From assembly GCA_037962975.1 (NCBI GenBank), contig CM075670.1:81533501-81597500 (forward strand): a stretch of DNA of 64,000 bases. The letters are read 5' to 3'. Position numbers and translations under genes: made by a program. The DNA is from Clitoria ternatea (taxonomy: Eukaryota; Streptophyta; Magnoliopsida; Fabales; Fabaceae). Numbering within the stretch: position 1 is the first letter of the stretch; every line of letters starts with the position of its first letter. The notes below the pieces were generated by a model, which searched no databases, was not told the DNA's origin, and saw only the letters and a program-made list of their open reading frames with translations. This document shows positions 35,493-47,338 of the stretch, one piece after another.

Positions 35493-35684
35493 TTTTCACA
35501 AAAGAAACATGAAGCTTCTGTGTTTTTGAAGTGAAAAGGAAGTAAAGATATGAACACCGATGTAGGGGGCCAAGTGGGACCTCTTGATCGGTATAGCAAC
35601 TGATGGTGTGGGCAATCACGAGTCAGTGTGACCTTACTTCTTTAAAGACGAGCATTTTCCTCTTCCGTTTCACTTTTCTCTTCT

Positions 35685-35728
35685 TATTTTTTTTTTGTTT
35701 TTTTGTTTTTTTGTTTTTTTGTTTTTTG
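35685..35728 (+). repeat. (T7G)n tract
   Basis: Five or more repeats of TTTTTTTG, period about 8, lie in the 3' untranslated region of the Tat element. Confidence 0.85.
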
Positions 35729-35879
35729 TCCTAAATCTGGAAAAAAGAAGTGAAGCAGTGCTCTAATTTTAGCAAGAAGCGGTTAACTGGGAATTATTCT
35801 TTGAATGACATGAAGCAGAAGGGTGCCTCATTCGGCGACCGGGAGAAAAAGGATGCCTTCTTTGGTGACTGAAAGGTAA

Positions 35880-36255
35880 AAGGATGCCATTTGTTCGACG
35901 ACAGGAAAGTAAAGGTGCCATTTGATCGGCGACAGGAAAGTAAAGGGGTGCCATTTGATCGGCGACAGGAAAGTAAAGGTGCCATTTGATCGGCGATAGG
36001 AAAGTAAAGGGGTGCCATTTGATCGGCGACAGGAAAGTAAAGGTGCCATTTAATTGGCGACAGGAAAGTAAAGGTGCCATTTGATCGGCGACAGGAAAGT
36101 AAAGGTGCCATTTGATCGGCGACAGGAAAGTAAAGGTGCCATTTGATCGGTGACAGGAAAGTAAAGGTGCCATTTGATCGGCGACAGGAAAGTAAAGGTG
36201 CCATTTGATCGGCGACAGGAAAGTAAAGGTGCCATTTGATCGGCGACAGGAAGAT
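35880..36255. repeat. 31-bp tandem array (about 12 copies) in the Tat 3' UTR
   Basis: The head-to-tail unit is GTGCCATTTGATCGGCGACA plus GGAAAGTAAAG; some copies carry two extra Gs, giving 33 bp. I counted about 12 copies by reading, with higher identity in the right half. Because 31 is not a multiple of three, the array yields long open frames on the minus strand with repeated FTFLSPIKWHLYFPV-like peptides; these are artefacts. Confidence 0.92.
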
Positions 36256-36445
36256 AAAGATTGGGGGAACTAACAGGACGTCTCGTCCGAATTAGCTCAC
36301 TGTTGACAGGAAATATGAAGGTTGGGGGAGCTAACAGGACGTCTCGTCCGAATTAACTCAATGTTGGCAGGAAATGTAGAGGTTGGGGGAGTTAACAGGA
36401 CATCTCGTCCGAATTAACTCACTGTTGGCAGGAAATGTAAAGGTT
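36252..36445. repeat. 61-bp tandem array (3 copies) in the Tat 3' UTR
   Basis: There are three copies, with TAACAGGACGTCTCGTCCGA starting near 36271, 36332 and 36393 (period 61). Each contains a short inverted repeat, GGACGTCTCGTCC; the third copy has one change in it. Confidence 0.9.
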
Positions 36446-36449
36446 GGGG

Positions 36450-36935
36450 TTGACCCTCGGTTGCCATGACTGCGGGTTCTTGGGGAACTGCCCCTTGATT
36501 GAGAGAATACACCCGGGGAGATGCCCCAGTTAGACATGATTGGATGAAATCTTAGGGAACTGCGCCTTGAATGAAAGAATAAACCTAGGGGGATGCCCCA
36601 GTTTGACATGATTGGATGAAATCTTGGGGAACTGCCCCTTAAATGAAAGAATAAACCCGGGGAGATGCCCCAGTTTGACATGATTAGATGAAATCTTGGG
36701 GAACTGCCCCTTGAATAAGAGAATAAACCCGGGGAGATGCCCCAGTTTGACATGATTGGATGAAATCTTGGGGAACTGCCCCTTGGATGAAATCTTGGGG
36801 AACTGCCCCTTGAATGAAAGAAGAATCTGGGGAGATGCCCCAGTTAGACATGATCGAAAGAGTCTTTGGGGAAAACTGTCCCTTGACCGAAAGAAGAATC
36901 TGGGGAGATGTCCCAGTCTTGGGTTGACTGGGAAG
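36450..36935. repeat. 72-bp tandem array (about 6 copies) in the Tat 3' UTR
   Basis: The unit contains GAAATCTTGGGGAACTGCCC and GGGGAGATGCCCCAGTTTGA. The marker ATGCCCCAG recurs at 36521, 36593, 36665, 36737, 36835 and 36908, so the period is 72 with one copy lengthened by a 26-bp partial duplication. The period is a multiple of three, explaining the repetitive minus-strand open frames here. Confidence 0.92.
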
Positions 36936-37808
36936 TGTAGTTCCACTGGGGAATGATTTGGGAAGTGTAGTTTTTGGCGATTATGGTTCCACTGGAGGAG
37001 AAAATTTGGTGATTCAGGGTAATGCCCCTTTGGGTGAAAGAGAATGGACTTGGGGTTTACTGCGGACATGCCGAAGGTCTGCTAAGGAGAGAGTTGGGCA
37101 ACTACACATCTCGGGGATCATGGTTTCCGGCCATCCTTTAACAGAGAAACGTAAAACTAATTAAAAACTTACAGGCGGACTCCCTTGGCGACAGGCGTTG
37201 AAGTAACTCATGGCCAAAATAATTATTACTTCTGACTTCATTGAGGTTGTTTCGCAGAGCTGGTTGAGCTTGCTTGAGGTAAGATCTGGCAACGGTGTCC
37301 ACTTCGTTCCCCATAACTTTGTGTTTTCGTTCTTCTCAAAACTCATTTTTTTAAGAAATTCTTTTTAGGTAAAACTTGTTTATTCATTCTAGTCATGAAC
37401 ACATGTGAGAAGAAAGGAAACTTTTTATTTATGAACAACAGATATGTACAGGTGACAATAATAATGCAAAAATATGACAAGGTGTGAGGAATTGATGGTA
37501 AGGATGGAAGGGAAGGCCTTTTAGATCCTCCATCGATTTCCTGAGAGCGACAAAATTCTAGTCTTTTCCATGATTTCCTGTTTATCTTCTGATTTTGTTT
37601 TCGAGGGCGTGACTCGACAATGGCTTCGATGCCCTAGACCCATCCCCTTGTCTGTGACTTGGAAAATTGGCATTGCAGTGTTGAATCTATAGGGTGTGAA
37701 ATTGTTTGGGCCGCTTTCTTAGGATTTTCGACCCCACCAATTGCTCTAACTTTTGCCTAGGTCGCCTTTTCAGGTTTTCAACCTAGCGAGCGCCCCTTTT
37801 TTTTTTTT
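36936..37808 (-). other. Tat/Ogre 3' untranslated region between pol and the repeat arrays
   Basis: There is no gene here. The stretch lies directly downstream of the pol stop at 37809 and contains a T-run (about 37797-37810) and no recognisable domain. It belongs to the element's 3' untranslated region. Confidence 0.6.
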
Positions 37809-40437
37809 TTACGCATAGTATCTTCTCACTGCATCCGCGTTTATAGGCATCGGTAGATCTTCCCCATCCATGTTGGTGAGTATGAGAGCACCTCCGGAAA
37901 AAGCTTTCTTCACGACATACGGCCCTTCGTAGTTAGGAGTCCATTTGCCTTGGTGATCTTTATGCATTGACAAAACCTTCTTGAGCACCAAGTCTCCCTC
38001 TTGGAACTGTCGGGATCGTACTTTCTTTTCAAACGCTCGCTTCATACGCCTTTGATATAGCTGACCATGGCAGAAGGCACTCAATCTTTTACTATCAATC
38101 AGATTTAATTGGTCATGTCGAGTCTGGATCCATTCAGCTTCAACCAGTTCGGCTTCCATGATTACTCGGAGGGAAGGAATCTCTACTTCAAAAGGCAGGA
38201 CTGCTTCCATGCCATAAACTAAAGAGAATGGAGTTGCCCCAGTCGAGGTCCGGACTGAGGTACGATAACCGTGCAGAGCAAAAGGAAGCATTTCGTTCCA
38301 GTCTTTATAGGTTACCACCATTTTCTGTATTATCTTCTTGATATTCTTGTTCGCTGCCTCGACTGCCCCATTCATTTTTGGGCGGTATGGAGAGGAATTA
38401 TGGTGGGAGATCTTAAAGCTCTCACAAAGCTCCTTCATCATTTTGTTGTTCAGGTTTGTACCATTGTCTGTGATGATTTGACTTGGTAGGCCATACCGAC
38501 ATATCAACTCACGCTTGACGAATTTAACAACAACACCTTTGGTTACATTAGTATATGAAGCTGCTTCCACCCATTTTGTGAAGTAATCAATGGCAACCAA
38601 AATGAAACGATGGCCGTTTGAAGCCTTTGGTTCAATGGGACCAATGACATCCATGCCCCACATCGAAAAAGGCCATGGTGCTGACAAAACATTTAGAGAT
38701 GACGGGGGTGTGTGAATATGATCAGCATATATTTGGCACTTATGACATCTCCGAGCATAGGCGAAGCAGTCTGCTTCCATGGTCATCCAAAAATAACCAG
38801 CCCTTAAGATTTTCCTTGACATGGCGTGCCCATTGATGTGGGCTCCGAAAGATCCCTCGTGGATATCCCTCATGATTCTATTTGCTTCAGCGGTATCAAC
38901 ACAGCGAAGAAGGATAGAATCATGGTTTCTTTTGTAAAGCACGTCTCCATTTAAGAAAAACCCCATGGCGAGCCGTTGCAGGGTTCTTTTGTCATTTTCT
39001 GTGGCATTGTCGGGGTATTCTTGCCTCTGGATATACATCTTAATGTCATGATACCAAGGTTTTCCATCCGATTGTTCTTCGATTACTTGGCAGTATGCGG
39101 GCTCGTGACGCCTTTCTACCTCGATGAGGGGCACGTCATAGTCATTGTTTACTTTGAACATTGAAGCGAGAGTAGCCAAAGCGTCAGCCATCTGATTATC
39201 TTCCCGAGGAACATGATGAAAAGAAATCTCTTTGAAATCTCTGATCATTTCCATAATGTGGGCGTGATAGGGGAGAAGCTTGCTATCTCTGGTTTCCCAC
39301 TCACCTTTCAACTGGTGGACGACTAAAGCAGAGTCTCCGTAGACTTCCAGTGTTCTTACTTTCATATCCAATGCCGCTTGGATCCCTAAGGAGCACGCCT
39401 CATATTCGGCAACATTGTTGGTACAATCGAAACATAGCCTGGCGCAGAAAGGGATGAACTCTTTCTTTGGTGAAATCAAAATGGCTCCGATTCCATGTCC
39501 TAAAGCATTAGAAGCTCCATCGAATCTTAAAATCCATTTGTCCTTGTTACCGCCTTCTTCTTCGTCGGACAATGCCAAAATATCCTCGTCTGGGAAGTCG
39601 AATGGTATTGGTTGGTAATCACTTACGGGTTGATGGGCTAGGTAATCAGCCAAAGCGCTTCCTTTTATGGCTTTCTGAGTGACATATGTTATGTCATACT
39701 CAGTTAACAGCACTTGCCATCGAGCAATCCTTCCGGTCAGGGCTGGCTTCTCAAAGATGTACTTGATAGGATCCATCTTAGAGACTAGCCAGGTAGTGTG
39801 ACTCAACATGTATTGCCTTAAACGCTTCGCAGCCCATGCTAACGCGCAACAAGTTCGTTCTAATGCGGAGTATCGCATTTCACAATCAGTGAACTTTTTG
39901 CTTAGGTAATATATGGCATGTTCTTTCTTTCCCGTTCCATCGTGCTGACCCAATACGCAGCCCATGGACTCATCCAGTACCGTCATGTATAAAATCAGTG
40001 GTCTCCCAGGGGTTGGTGGTACCAATATTGGTGGTTCTTTCAAGTACTGCTTAATCTTCTCAAAAGCCGTTTGGTAGTCCTCTTTCCATTGCCCTGGTTG
40101 GTTCTTGCAGAGTACCTTGAAGATCGGCTCGCAGGTCGATGTCAATTGTGAGATAAATCAAGCGATGTAGTTTAATCTTCCCAAGAAACCCCTGACTTCT
40201 TTTTCTGTGCAAGGAGGTGGCATTTCTAGGATTGCCCTGACCTTATCGGGATCCACTTCAATTCCTTTCTTGCTTACAATGAAACCCAACAGTTTGCCTG
40301 ACCTTGCGCCAAACGTGCACTTGGCAGGATTCAATCTAAGCTTAAACCTTCTCAACCGCTCAAACAATTTCCTTAAGTCGTGGACATGATCTTCCTCGGT
40401 TCTGGATTTTGCAATGATATCATCCACATAGACCTCT
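37809..40437 (-). pseudogene. Tat/Ogre pol C-terminal part: RT end, RNase H, archaeal-type RNase H, integrase
   Basis: The frame begins in the RT palm with the YVDD codons at the LARD border (40437) and continues IIAKSRTEEDH...LGFIVSKKGIEVDP. A TGA stop at 40156-40158 interrupts it where the family has Arg (LNYIA-stop-FIS); after it 778 codons are open to the TAA at 37809. First RNase H: about residues 50-170 (GCVLGQHD, YYLSKKFTDCEMRYS). Second, archaeal-type RNase H: about 205-335 (FDGASNALGHGIG, AEYEA, YGDSALV, NQMADALATLA). Integrase: H-x3-H and C-x2-C finger near 430-475 (GAHINGHAMS, CHKCQ), then DDE core residues in MDVIGPIEPK, ITDNGTNL and the Glu of NGAVEAANK. A C-terminal DNA-binding region follows. 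The second RNase H places it in the Tat lineage. Confidence 0.9.
40433..40437. repeat. Target-site duplication CCTCT, left copy (LARD)
   Basis: CCTCT directly precedes the LARD LTR start TGTAATATCCCG and is repeated directly after the LARD end at 51146-51150. A perfect 5-bp duplication is the normal result of Ty3/gypsy integration. Confidence 0.9.
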
Positions 40438-43400
40438 TGTAATATCCCGATTTAATAATTATTTACCGAATGAATCTAAATTGCTAAAATAGAAATTCCA
40501 GAAGTAGAAAATCATTTGTTAATTATATTCGGTTTAACTTGAGAAATAGTGACAAATTAAATAAGCTTAATTGGTAAGGGGTGGCTGTTTGCGATTGGTG
40601 AGTCCGTCCACGATTTCCCACCCCACTCTCCTCTTCCTCACGCACGCGCATGCCTTTAGATATATGTACCTTGGGTCATTAAAGTTATGCATTTTCCTTC
40701 AGATTTCTCTTCTCCTCTTCTTCTTTCTCTACTCGCTGTTCCTGCGAGCTCGCAACAATGGTGGCTGAGGATCGGGGTCCTCCTTCTTCACTCGACGAGC
40801 CAGAGAGAGTGCAGGTGTGCCTTCCTCCTGCAAGCAACCTGCCTCCTTCCTTGTTCCCTCATTCCTTCGTCGACTTCTTCTTCTTGCCCGAAACTGCCAA
40901 GCCCCAGTGGAGATCTGCACTGCGAGAAGCTTCAAGGGGGTCGGAGTGTTCACAGCATTGCGATGGAGCCCTTCTAGGGAGCGAGCCGAGAGCGGGACGT
41001 CTTGGGCCTCCCCTGCTCTTGCATGCAGATGTTAAGGGTGAATCAGTGTTCCTCTGGAATTGAATGTCACGTTGACCGACTGAGAGCTTCAGTCCAGGTA
41101 GGGGGAGTATCTTCTATCTTAAATGCATGGGTTATGAACAGGTTCCGAGTACTGATGCTTGCTATATCCTTGCTCTGATTGTGTGTTGTGTTGCATGCGA
41201 GTGAGTACAGCCCAGTTGCATGACGAGTGAAAGATGAGTGTTGCATGATTAGTACCTTCCTTAGAAATGCAGGCGTTGTTGAGTCTCGTTACCATGGAAC
41301 CCGATTGCATGTTGTGTGGTGTTGATGAGAATGCTTTATTGAATCTGTGCATGTTCATAGGAATGCATGTGTTGATTAAGTTCTGGTACTATCCTATATT
41401 GATTGCATATTGTATCATGATTGATTGGAATGCTTGCATGAGCCTGACAATCTTCGTATAAATACCTGCGCTGATTAAGTCTTGATGCTGCTGTGAACCG
41501 AATGCATGTTAACTTGAAGTTAATGAAAATGCTCATAGAAGCTTGATACTGATTGATATTGATTGTATTGGAATCACATGCTGTTAATGGAACGATGATG
41601 ATGGTTACATGGGAACTGTGTGTGTTGAATTAACAGGCGGAGTCCTGATGATATGTGTTACCGACTGCATGTGAAAGATGTGTGATTGAATAAGAGGATG
41701 TGTGCATGAGTTAAATGCTGTGTGGAGTACTGTTGATGTCCAGCATTGATTGCATGAGATGCATGTGCCATTTGAATACTGATGATGTATGATGCCGATT
41801 GCATGAGATGCATATATGGCTGTGTATATGAATTCTATGTGTGTGTGATGAATCCGCGTGTGGCGCATGTGATGCGTTATGCTGGGAGCACGTAGTGTGA
41901 GACACTACCTTCGGTTATCCAGCGTGGGACGCTGTAAAAATCCTTGAGTGAGACTCAAGGTAGCCCTTGAGTGGGACTCGGGCTGTCTGTGAACACCGTC
42001 GTTGGCGCTGTGAGCATTGGTGTCACCTATGGACAAACGGTTGGGTACCTGTAAAACGGCCAAGCAGCTGAGAGCTAATTTGATAGCTGAGAGCTATGTG
42101 TAAAAAGGCTGTGAGCCTACGTTGCAACGTCTAAACCGATACACACGAATGCGGAACCGAGTGAAATAATATGTGTTTATTAACTGTTGACAATGTTGGA
42201 ATTGGTTGCGCATACGAAGTGTTAGTGAGATGATGAATGTGTATGTCCGAGTGAATTACTCCGTGCGAACCTGCCTTGGATGCTAAGTGAATCCTGTTTC
42301 ATGAAAATATATATATATCAGTGTTATTGAAATGTTAGGTGTGTAGCCGAGTAAAAATTGTTGAATTCTGATTGAGAAATATTTGACATATGCGTTCTGA
42401 TCCATGGGTATTGTTATTAAGTCATTGATTATCGTATGTTAATGTTGTTGACTGATGCTACTCTGACTATAACTATTGCCCTGTATAATTGTGTGTATAT
42501 ATATGTATTGTCGTATAATTGTGAGGCACCCTGAGTCGGTATCTGTCATTTAAAATTTAAGATGCTCACCTCTGCACCATTTTTCAGTAAGTATGCAGGT
42601 TGGATTCTGAAGTGATGATAAGGTCTCCGGTCCGAGTGAAGGGTACTCCGCCCGCAAGTGTTTATTTTGTATGTGTCATGATCGTCAGTTGTAGCCTTGG
42701 CTGGCTCGTAATAACAGTGTGGTGTAATGAACATGAATATATTTATATATGCGTATAGGTAATTGTGTCATTGTAAACCGAGTGCATGTTTATATATATA
42801 TATATATATAGGTATTATGTTGATAACAGAGGAATGAATGACGTATTCTGAGTGCATGATTATGTACGTTCAATATGTTGTATCTGGGTGGTCGTGTTTC
42901 GAAGGATGCTGATGGTTAGAACACTGCTCAATTAATGATTTCCGAGTGGGACTTAACTTCCCGTTTTCCCGAGTGAAGTGCGAGCGTGAGGATTTATCGA
43001 GTGAACCCTTGTCTATATCCGATTGAGAAATTACCTTGTGTTTATGTTGGAGGGGCGTTGTGCTGACCTCGCTTAGGCGGTGTCATACCTCGCCCAAGTA
43101 ACTAGGGCGGTTTGCCCAAGCGCGTGGAACCATGCTGAAGCAAGCATATATCAATGTGAGACCCCGCCTATGTACCTCCTTCCTCCGTTGTCGCATTATT
43201 ATATCTCACTGGGCGGTGTTGGACATCGCCTGAGTAAGTGAACGTTATGATGTAGTCCGTCCAGGCGTTGTTGTGCCTTGCTGAACTGGACGGCGGTGTA
43301 GTCACTTCCTTCTTCCGTGGTTGCACTATCATGCTTCGCTCAGGCGGCGTCGGACCTCGTCTGAGTGAGCCAGTTATCTTAGTCTTCGCCCAGGCGCTGT

Positions 43401-44248
43401 TGTGAGGACTCGCACTGGAGCGAGTGGTTGTTAGAATGGGACATCGTTCAATTACCTTTCCTCTCCGTTGTGATGCTAATGCAATCCAGACACCGGTGTT
43501 GACCCCTGATTTGGGCGTTGAGGTTGAGTCCGCCCAGGCGTTGTCATAAATAGCTGAGTTGGGCGGAATAGGTTTAGGCCCCCTTCCTCTATAAATTACT
43601 CCTGCATATGTACATCTCCCTTCTTCGTCCCTTGCCTGTCCTCTGAAGCTGAACGCCCAGCGTTCTTTGAGAAAGGGTCAGTCCGTAGGAACGAATAGAC
43701 GCTGATGTAAGGTTTACTTGAAGAGTTTCACATCTGATGTTGCAGTGTCACACATCGTTTAGGCGGTGTGAGACAACGGTTGAGCGGGTCACTTCGCCCT
43801 GGAGTCCGCCCAGGACAAACATACCCCGCCTAGCCAGGTAGGATGATTCGAACTCCGCCCTTCTACGAGTGCTACGCGTGTGAACGTATTAACATCTTCC
43901 CCTTGTCCATTTCCTCCTACTGAGTGACCAGTGTTACTCGAGGGAAAGCTTTCCTTGTGAAATTCCCTACATCCGCTGCTACATTACCATACTCCGCCTA
44001 GGCGGTATCAGACCTCGGTGTTGCGTAATCCGCCCAGGTGCTGGTGTGTTACGATAAACCCAATGAGCCGGTTTCAGTCTTAGCTTTCTGTTGTTACCTT
44101 ATGCGTGTGGCTGACCTCTCTTTTCCCTTGTTCTTCCTTGCACTCTGCCCTTTGTGTTATCCGGTTGCCTTATAGTCGTTGGTTACTTATTTTTGGAAAA
44201 ATTTTCCCCATATTGGTTCTTAATTATTTATTAAACTAGGGTGTTACA
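40438..44248 (+). repeat. 5' LTR of the LARD
   Basis: It starts TGTAATATCCCG and ends GGGTGTTACA, nearly identical to 47339-51145. By eye, the first 1.35 kb differs at about 17 positions. The 41100-42900 part is strongly G+T-biased on the plus strand with TGATTG/GCATGA words. The 43060-44060 part contains many CGCCCAGGCG/CGCTTAGGCG palindromic words. A TATA box (TATAAATTA) lies at 43590-43598. Confidence 0.93.
43590..43598 (+). promoter_or_regulatory. LTR TATA box of the LARD (5' copy)
   Basis: CCTCTATAAATTACTCC lies about 650 bp before the LTR end, followed by pyrimidine-rich sequence suitable for initiation. In the 3' LTR the same site reads CATAAATTA (50487-50495), with the first T changed to C. 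Confidence 0.55.
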
Positions 44249-44251
44249 TTT

Positions 44252-44263
44252 TGGTATCAGAGC
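44252..44263 (+). promoter_or_regulatory. Primer-binding site (initiator tRNA-Met type) of the LARD
   Basis: TGGTATCAGAGC starts three bases after the 5' LTR end. This is the standard primer-binding sequence complementary to the 3' end of initiator tRNA-Met, used by many plant Ty1/copia and Ty3/gypsy elements. Confidence 0.92.
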
Positions 44264-47200
44264 AGACCAAAAGGTCCATGGCCAAGGTTTGCCTACTGTT
44301 TGTGGGCGGTTGAATATATTATGCCAGTTTGTCCTAGATTGCTTATGATATTCTATTGAATGTTGATACCTGTCCAATTATGACTCGGGTGATGATATAT
44401 GTTATGATTCTCTGTTGAAATTGGTATATGCTGACTATGAATGGTGTGGTTGTACACTTGTGCTTGTAGAGAAATTTGAACGTGTGATAAATGAATGATA
44501 TATGAAGTATGTGATTTGCAGTATAAGGGATGGGTTGTAGTTACTAGGTTGAAAATCTGGATGTGTAATAAGTGAGTGAAGGTGATGTCGGAAGTATGTT
44601 AAAATTGGGGTTGCGTCTCAGTGGCAATTGAGGAGACCAAGTGAGTGATGACTAAATGCTAGACCAATAGGAATAATGACCCCTTAGGGATTCTAATTCT
44701 GATAGTTTATTAACCTTGTGAGTTGTTGAGCTGAGTAGAATAATTGCGTAGTAGCTCATTGAGGTTTGAATGATTAACATGTGATGTGTTGTGTGTGAGA
44801 TGTGTTGGTAGCTGCACTATGATTGCGCAATGATGCATGCGACTCCTGGATTGTGGCGTTGTAAACTGTTTAGTGATTGTACGATTCCGTCCATGAATGC
44901 ATGCTAATAATTCTATGAATACTGACTGAATACTTGTAAAATAGGAGTGTCACCATTGCTGCCGAATGCCAGTTGTGACGGATATTTTGTAACCTAGCAC
45001 ATAAACCTTGCGTGATATATGATATAGGTGATTAGGTGTGAACCCTGATTGAATAATTAGATCATGATAGAGTCTTGATTCCTGGTCTATGATAACTAAG
45101 TGAATGATTGATGGATATATTTATCTTGGATAGATTCTGGGTGAAGTGCTTTTATGTATTGCTCCATATTCGAAATATGATAGTTGTTTGATGATTGAAA
45201 TATGTGATCTGTGTGTGATTGCTTAGTGATGCATGCAACACCCGGATAGTATGATAGATATTAATTGTGAATCATTGTGATGATACCCCGTCTGAAAGAT
45301 ATGTATATATATATATATATGCTAATGAGAATGTCGAGTGGCTTATGCCGCGAGTCGGCAAATAAGAGCTGTGTGTGATCTATAATAAAATGCAGCAAGC
45401 ATTGAATGTCTTTCAGAGTGGGCAATCAGATGAATGCGAGGGGTATTGAGGATTCTGAGATTAATCCTAAAAGACCTCTGAGCTGGACTCGAGGCCATGC
45501 TTGGAGCCTGAGCATTGGATGCTTAATGAAAGTCCTTAGGTTGGATTCAAGGCAAATGCCGAGTGCATTGGAGTGGGACTCCTAGTGAATAATCGTATGC
45601 ATCCGATTCGCCGACTGCATGACTACATGTGTATGAGAGTATTATTATTGAGGGTGACATGATTTGCATGGATTTGAATGATTTGAGTAGTTTCCGACCT
45701 GATGATGTTGTATGAATGAAGTCTGACTGAATGAATGTACATGTATTGATGCTGTGCCAAGTGTGACGCAATGTTATAATTGAGAATGTATGTTATAGTG
45801 CAATTTCTGATTGAATGACTATGCGTACACTTATGAGAATAAATGAGCTCAGTGTGAACTATGTGAACGTGTGAATATGATATTGTGAATGAAACCCCTA
45901 ATGTAGTTGGAATTAATTTGGGTAAATCTGATCGGATGGGCGTATGTATATGTCGAGTGCAATGTGTGTTATGATTATGATGTATGCTGTAGTAAACCAT
46001 GATATAACCATGAATAATTGGTGTGACATCTGATTGAGTGTCTGTATGTACATCAGTGCTGTTGCTGAAGCTCGTGGTATGTGATTGTGAATTGCTTAAA
46101 CCTGAGTGAATTGCATGAACCCGAGTGAGTGATGTCATCACATTACTGGGGATTGAGAATTTAATCCGAGCCATGATTTTGTGTTGAATAGGATTAGAGG
46201 AAATAATTACTCGGTATTGGCTAGGAGCCGATTGTTGTATTGCCATCAACTGTTTTACAGAAGTGATGAATAATTTCATGATTTTTGATGCGTGATGTTA
46301 GAGTAGGTGTATTACTTATATGTGTGAACTGCCATTAACTACCGCGTGAATTTATATTAGTTGGGTGAAGTCCAGTTCGTGTGAGGTATGCTGCTCTGAG
46401 ATGACTCTTCCTGCCATAGGTAAAGTGGTAGTGTACACGTTGCAGTGACCATGTAATTGTTGTAACCCTATAGGAATGAGACGTCATCCTATAAGTTGGA
46501 TGCAGCAATTCATGAGTCAGGCAAGTGAAGCTGTAACTACTTATGGTGATGGTGAGCCTTTCAGGCGGTCCTGAGTGATTATGAGAGTTATATTAAGTGA
46601 GTATTATATGGTTATGTATCAGAATGAAGATAGGGAGTTGTTGACCTTAGTATGTCTGCCTCCGAGTGGATTAGAGGACGTCGGGTATGGATTAGCTACT
46701 AAACGGGGTGATTAATTATGGGAATAAGAAGGGTGTAAGGAAGAAATCTTGTGGTCAGAATTTAAAAACCTGAGTGTTTAAACCGAGAGGAATTGGTCAG
46801 GAGTGGGTATTTTTGGGGGTCGGTGATGTTGTTTACCTATTAAATTGCTCCCAACTAAATGATTAACCCCCCATCGCGTATACATGTGATACAATTTTGG
46901 GTTTGTACCTTGTGTGAGTTGTAGTTGTGCCGAATGACTCATTTGAGTCTGGGAAACCGAGGGTGTAAATACACCAGCCGGTGTTGAGAGCTCGGGGCCG
47001 AGCGGCCAAGTAATTAGGAAGTGCCTGCTAGTAATGAATTAGCTGAGTTAAAATGGAATAAATTATACGTTTTAATTTAAATTCCCAAATATAATAAATC
47101 CTCTAATGAAGTTGTAATCAGGTAGGACCTGACTTTTTGTGTTACCGACTGAGAATTGTGGTGCGGTCAGTAAACCGCTTGAGTGGTAAATCTTCTCCGA

Positions 47201-47323
47201 GTGAAAATTGTGGTTCAGTCGGTGACTGCTTGTGGAAACACAGCCGCGTAGTAAGTAAACAGCAATCTTCTGAGTTAGGCATTGAGGTAAGTTACCGATT
47301 GAATTTTGAGGACGAAATTCTTT
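44264..47323 (+). other. LARD non-coding interior
   Basis: This 3.1-kb stretch is rich in TGA, ATG and GTG words on the plus strand, so plus frames are closed by stops. The minus strand gives a spurious His/Thr-rich frame at 45623-46279. CCGAGTG words recur (e.g. near 46110, 46656 and 47197). Just before the purine tract, GAATTTTGAGGACGAAATTC resembles the end of Tekay-type pol regions, the only trace of an autonomous ancestor. Confidence 0.75.
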
Positions 47324-47338
47324 TGAGAGGGGGAGAAC
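47324..47338 (+). promoter_or_regulatory. Polypurine tract of the LARD
   Basis: GAGAGGGGGAGAAC immediately precedes the 3' LTR start TGTAATATCC at 47339. Confidence 0.85.

Noticed and set aside
35769..36235. Repeated minus-strand frames; also a CRISPR-like appearance
   Set aside because: The 31-bp units are directly head-to-tail with no unique spacers, in a eukaryotic retrotransposon. The frames come from the repeat period.
36358..37069. Repetitive 131- and 179-codon minus frames
   Set aside because: The 72-bp repeat period is a multiple of three, which keeps frames open without selection.
40687..41063. Open frames near the start of both LARD LTRs (also 47588-47936)
   Set aside because: They are present in both LTRs with frame-disrupting differences between copies (e.g. 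a stop in the second) and no known domain.
45623..46279. 218-codon His/Thr-rich minus frame in the LARD
   Set aside because: It is explained by TGA/ATG/GTG-rich composition of the opposite strand; no domain or related protein family is evident.
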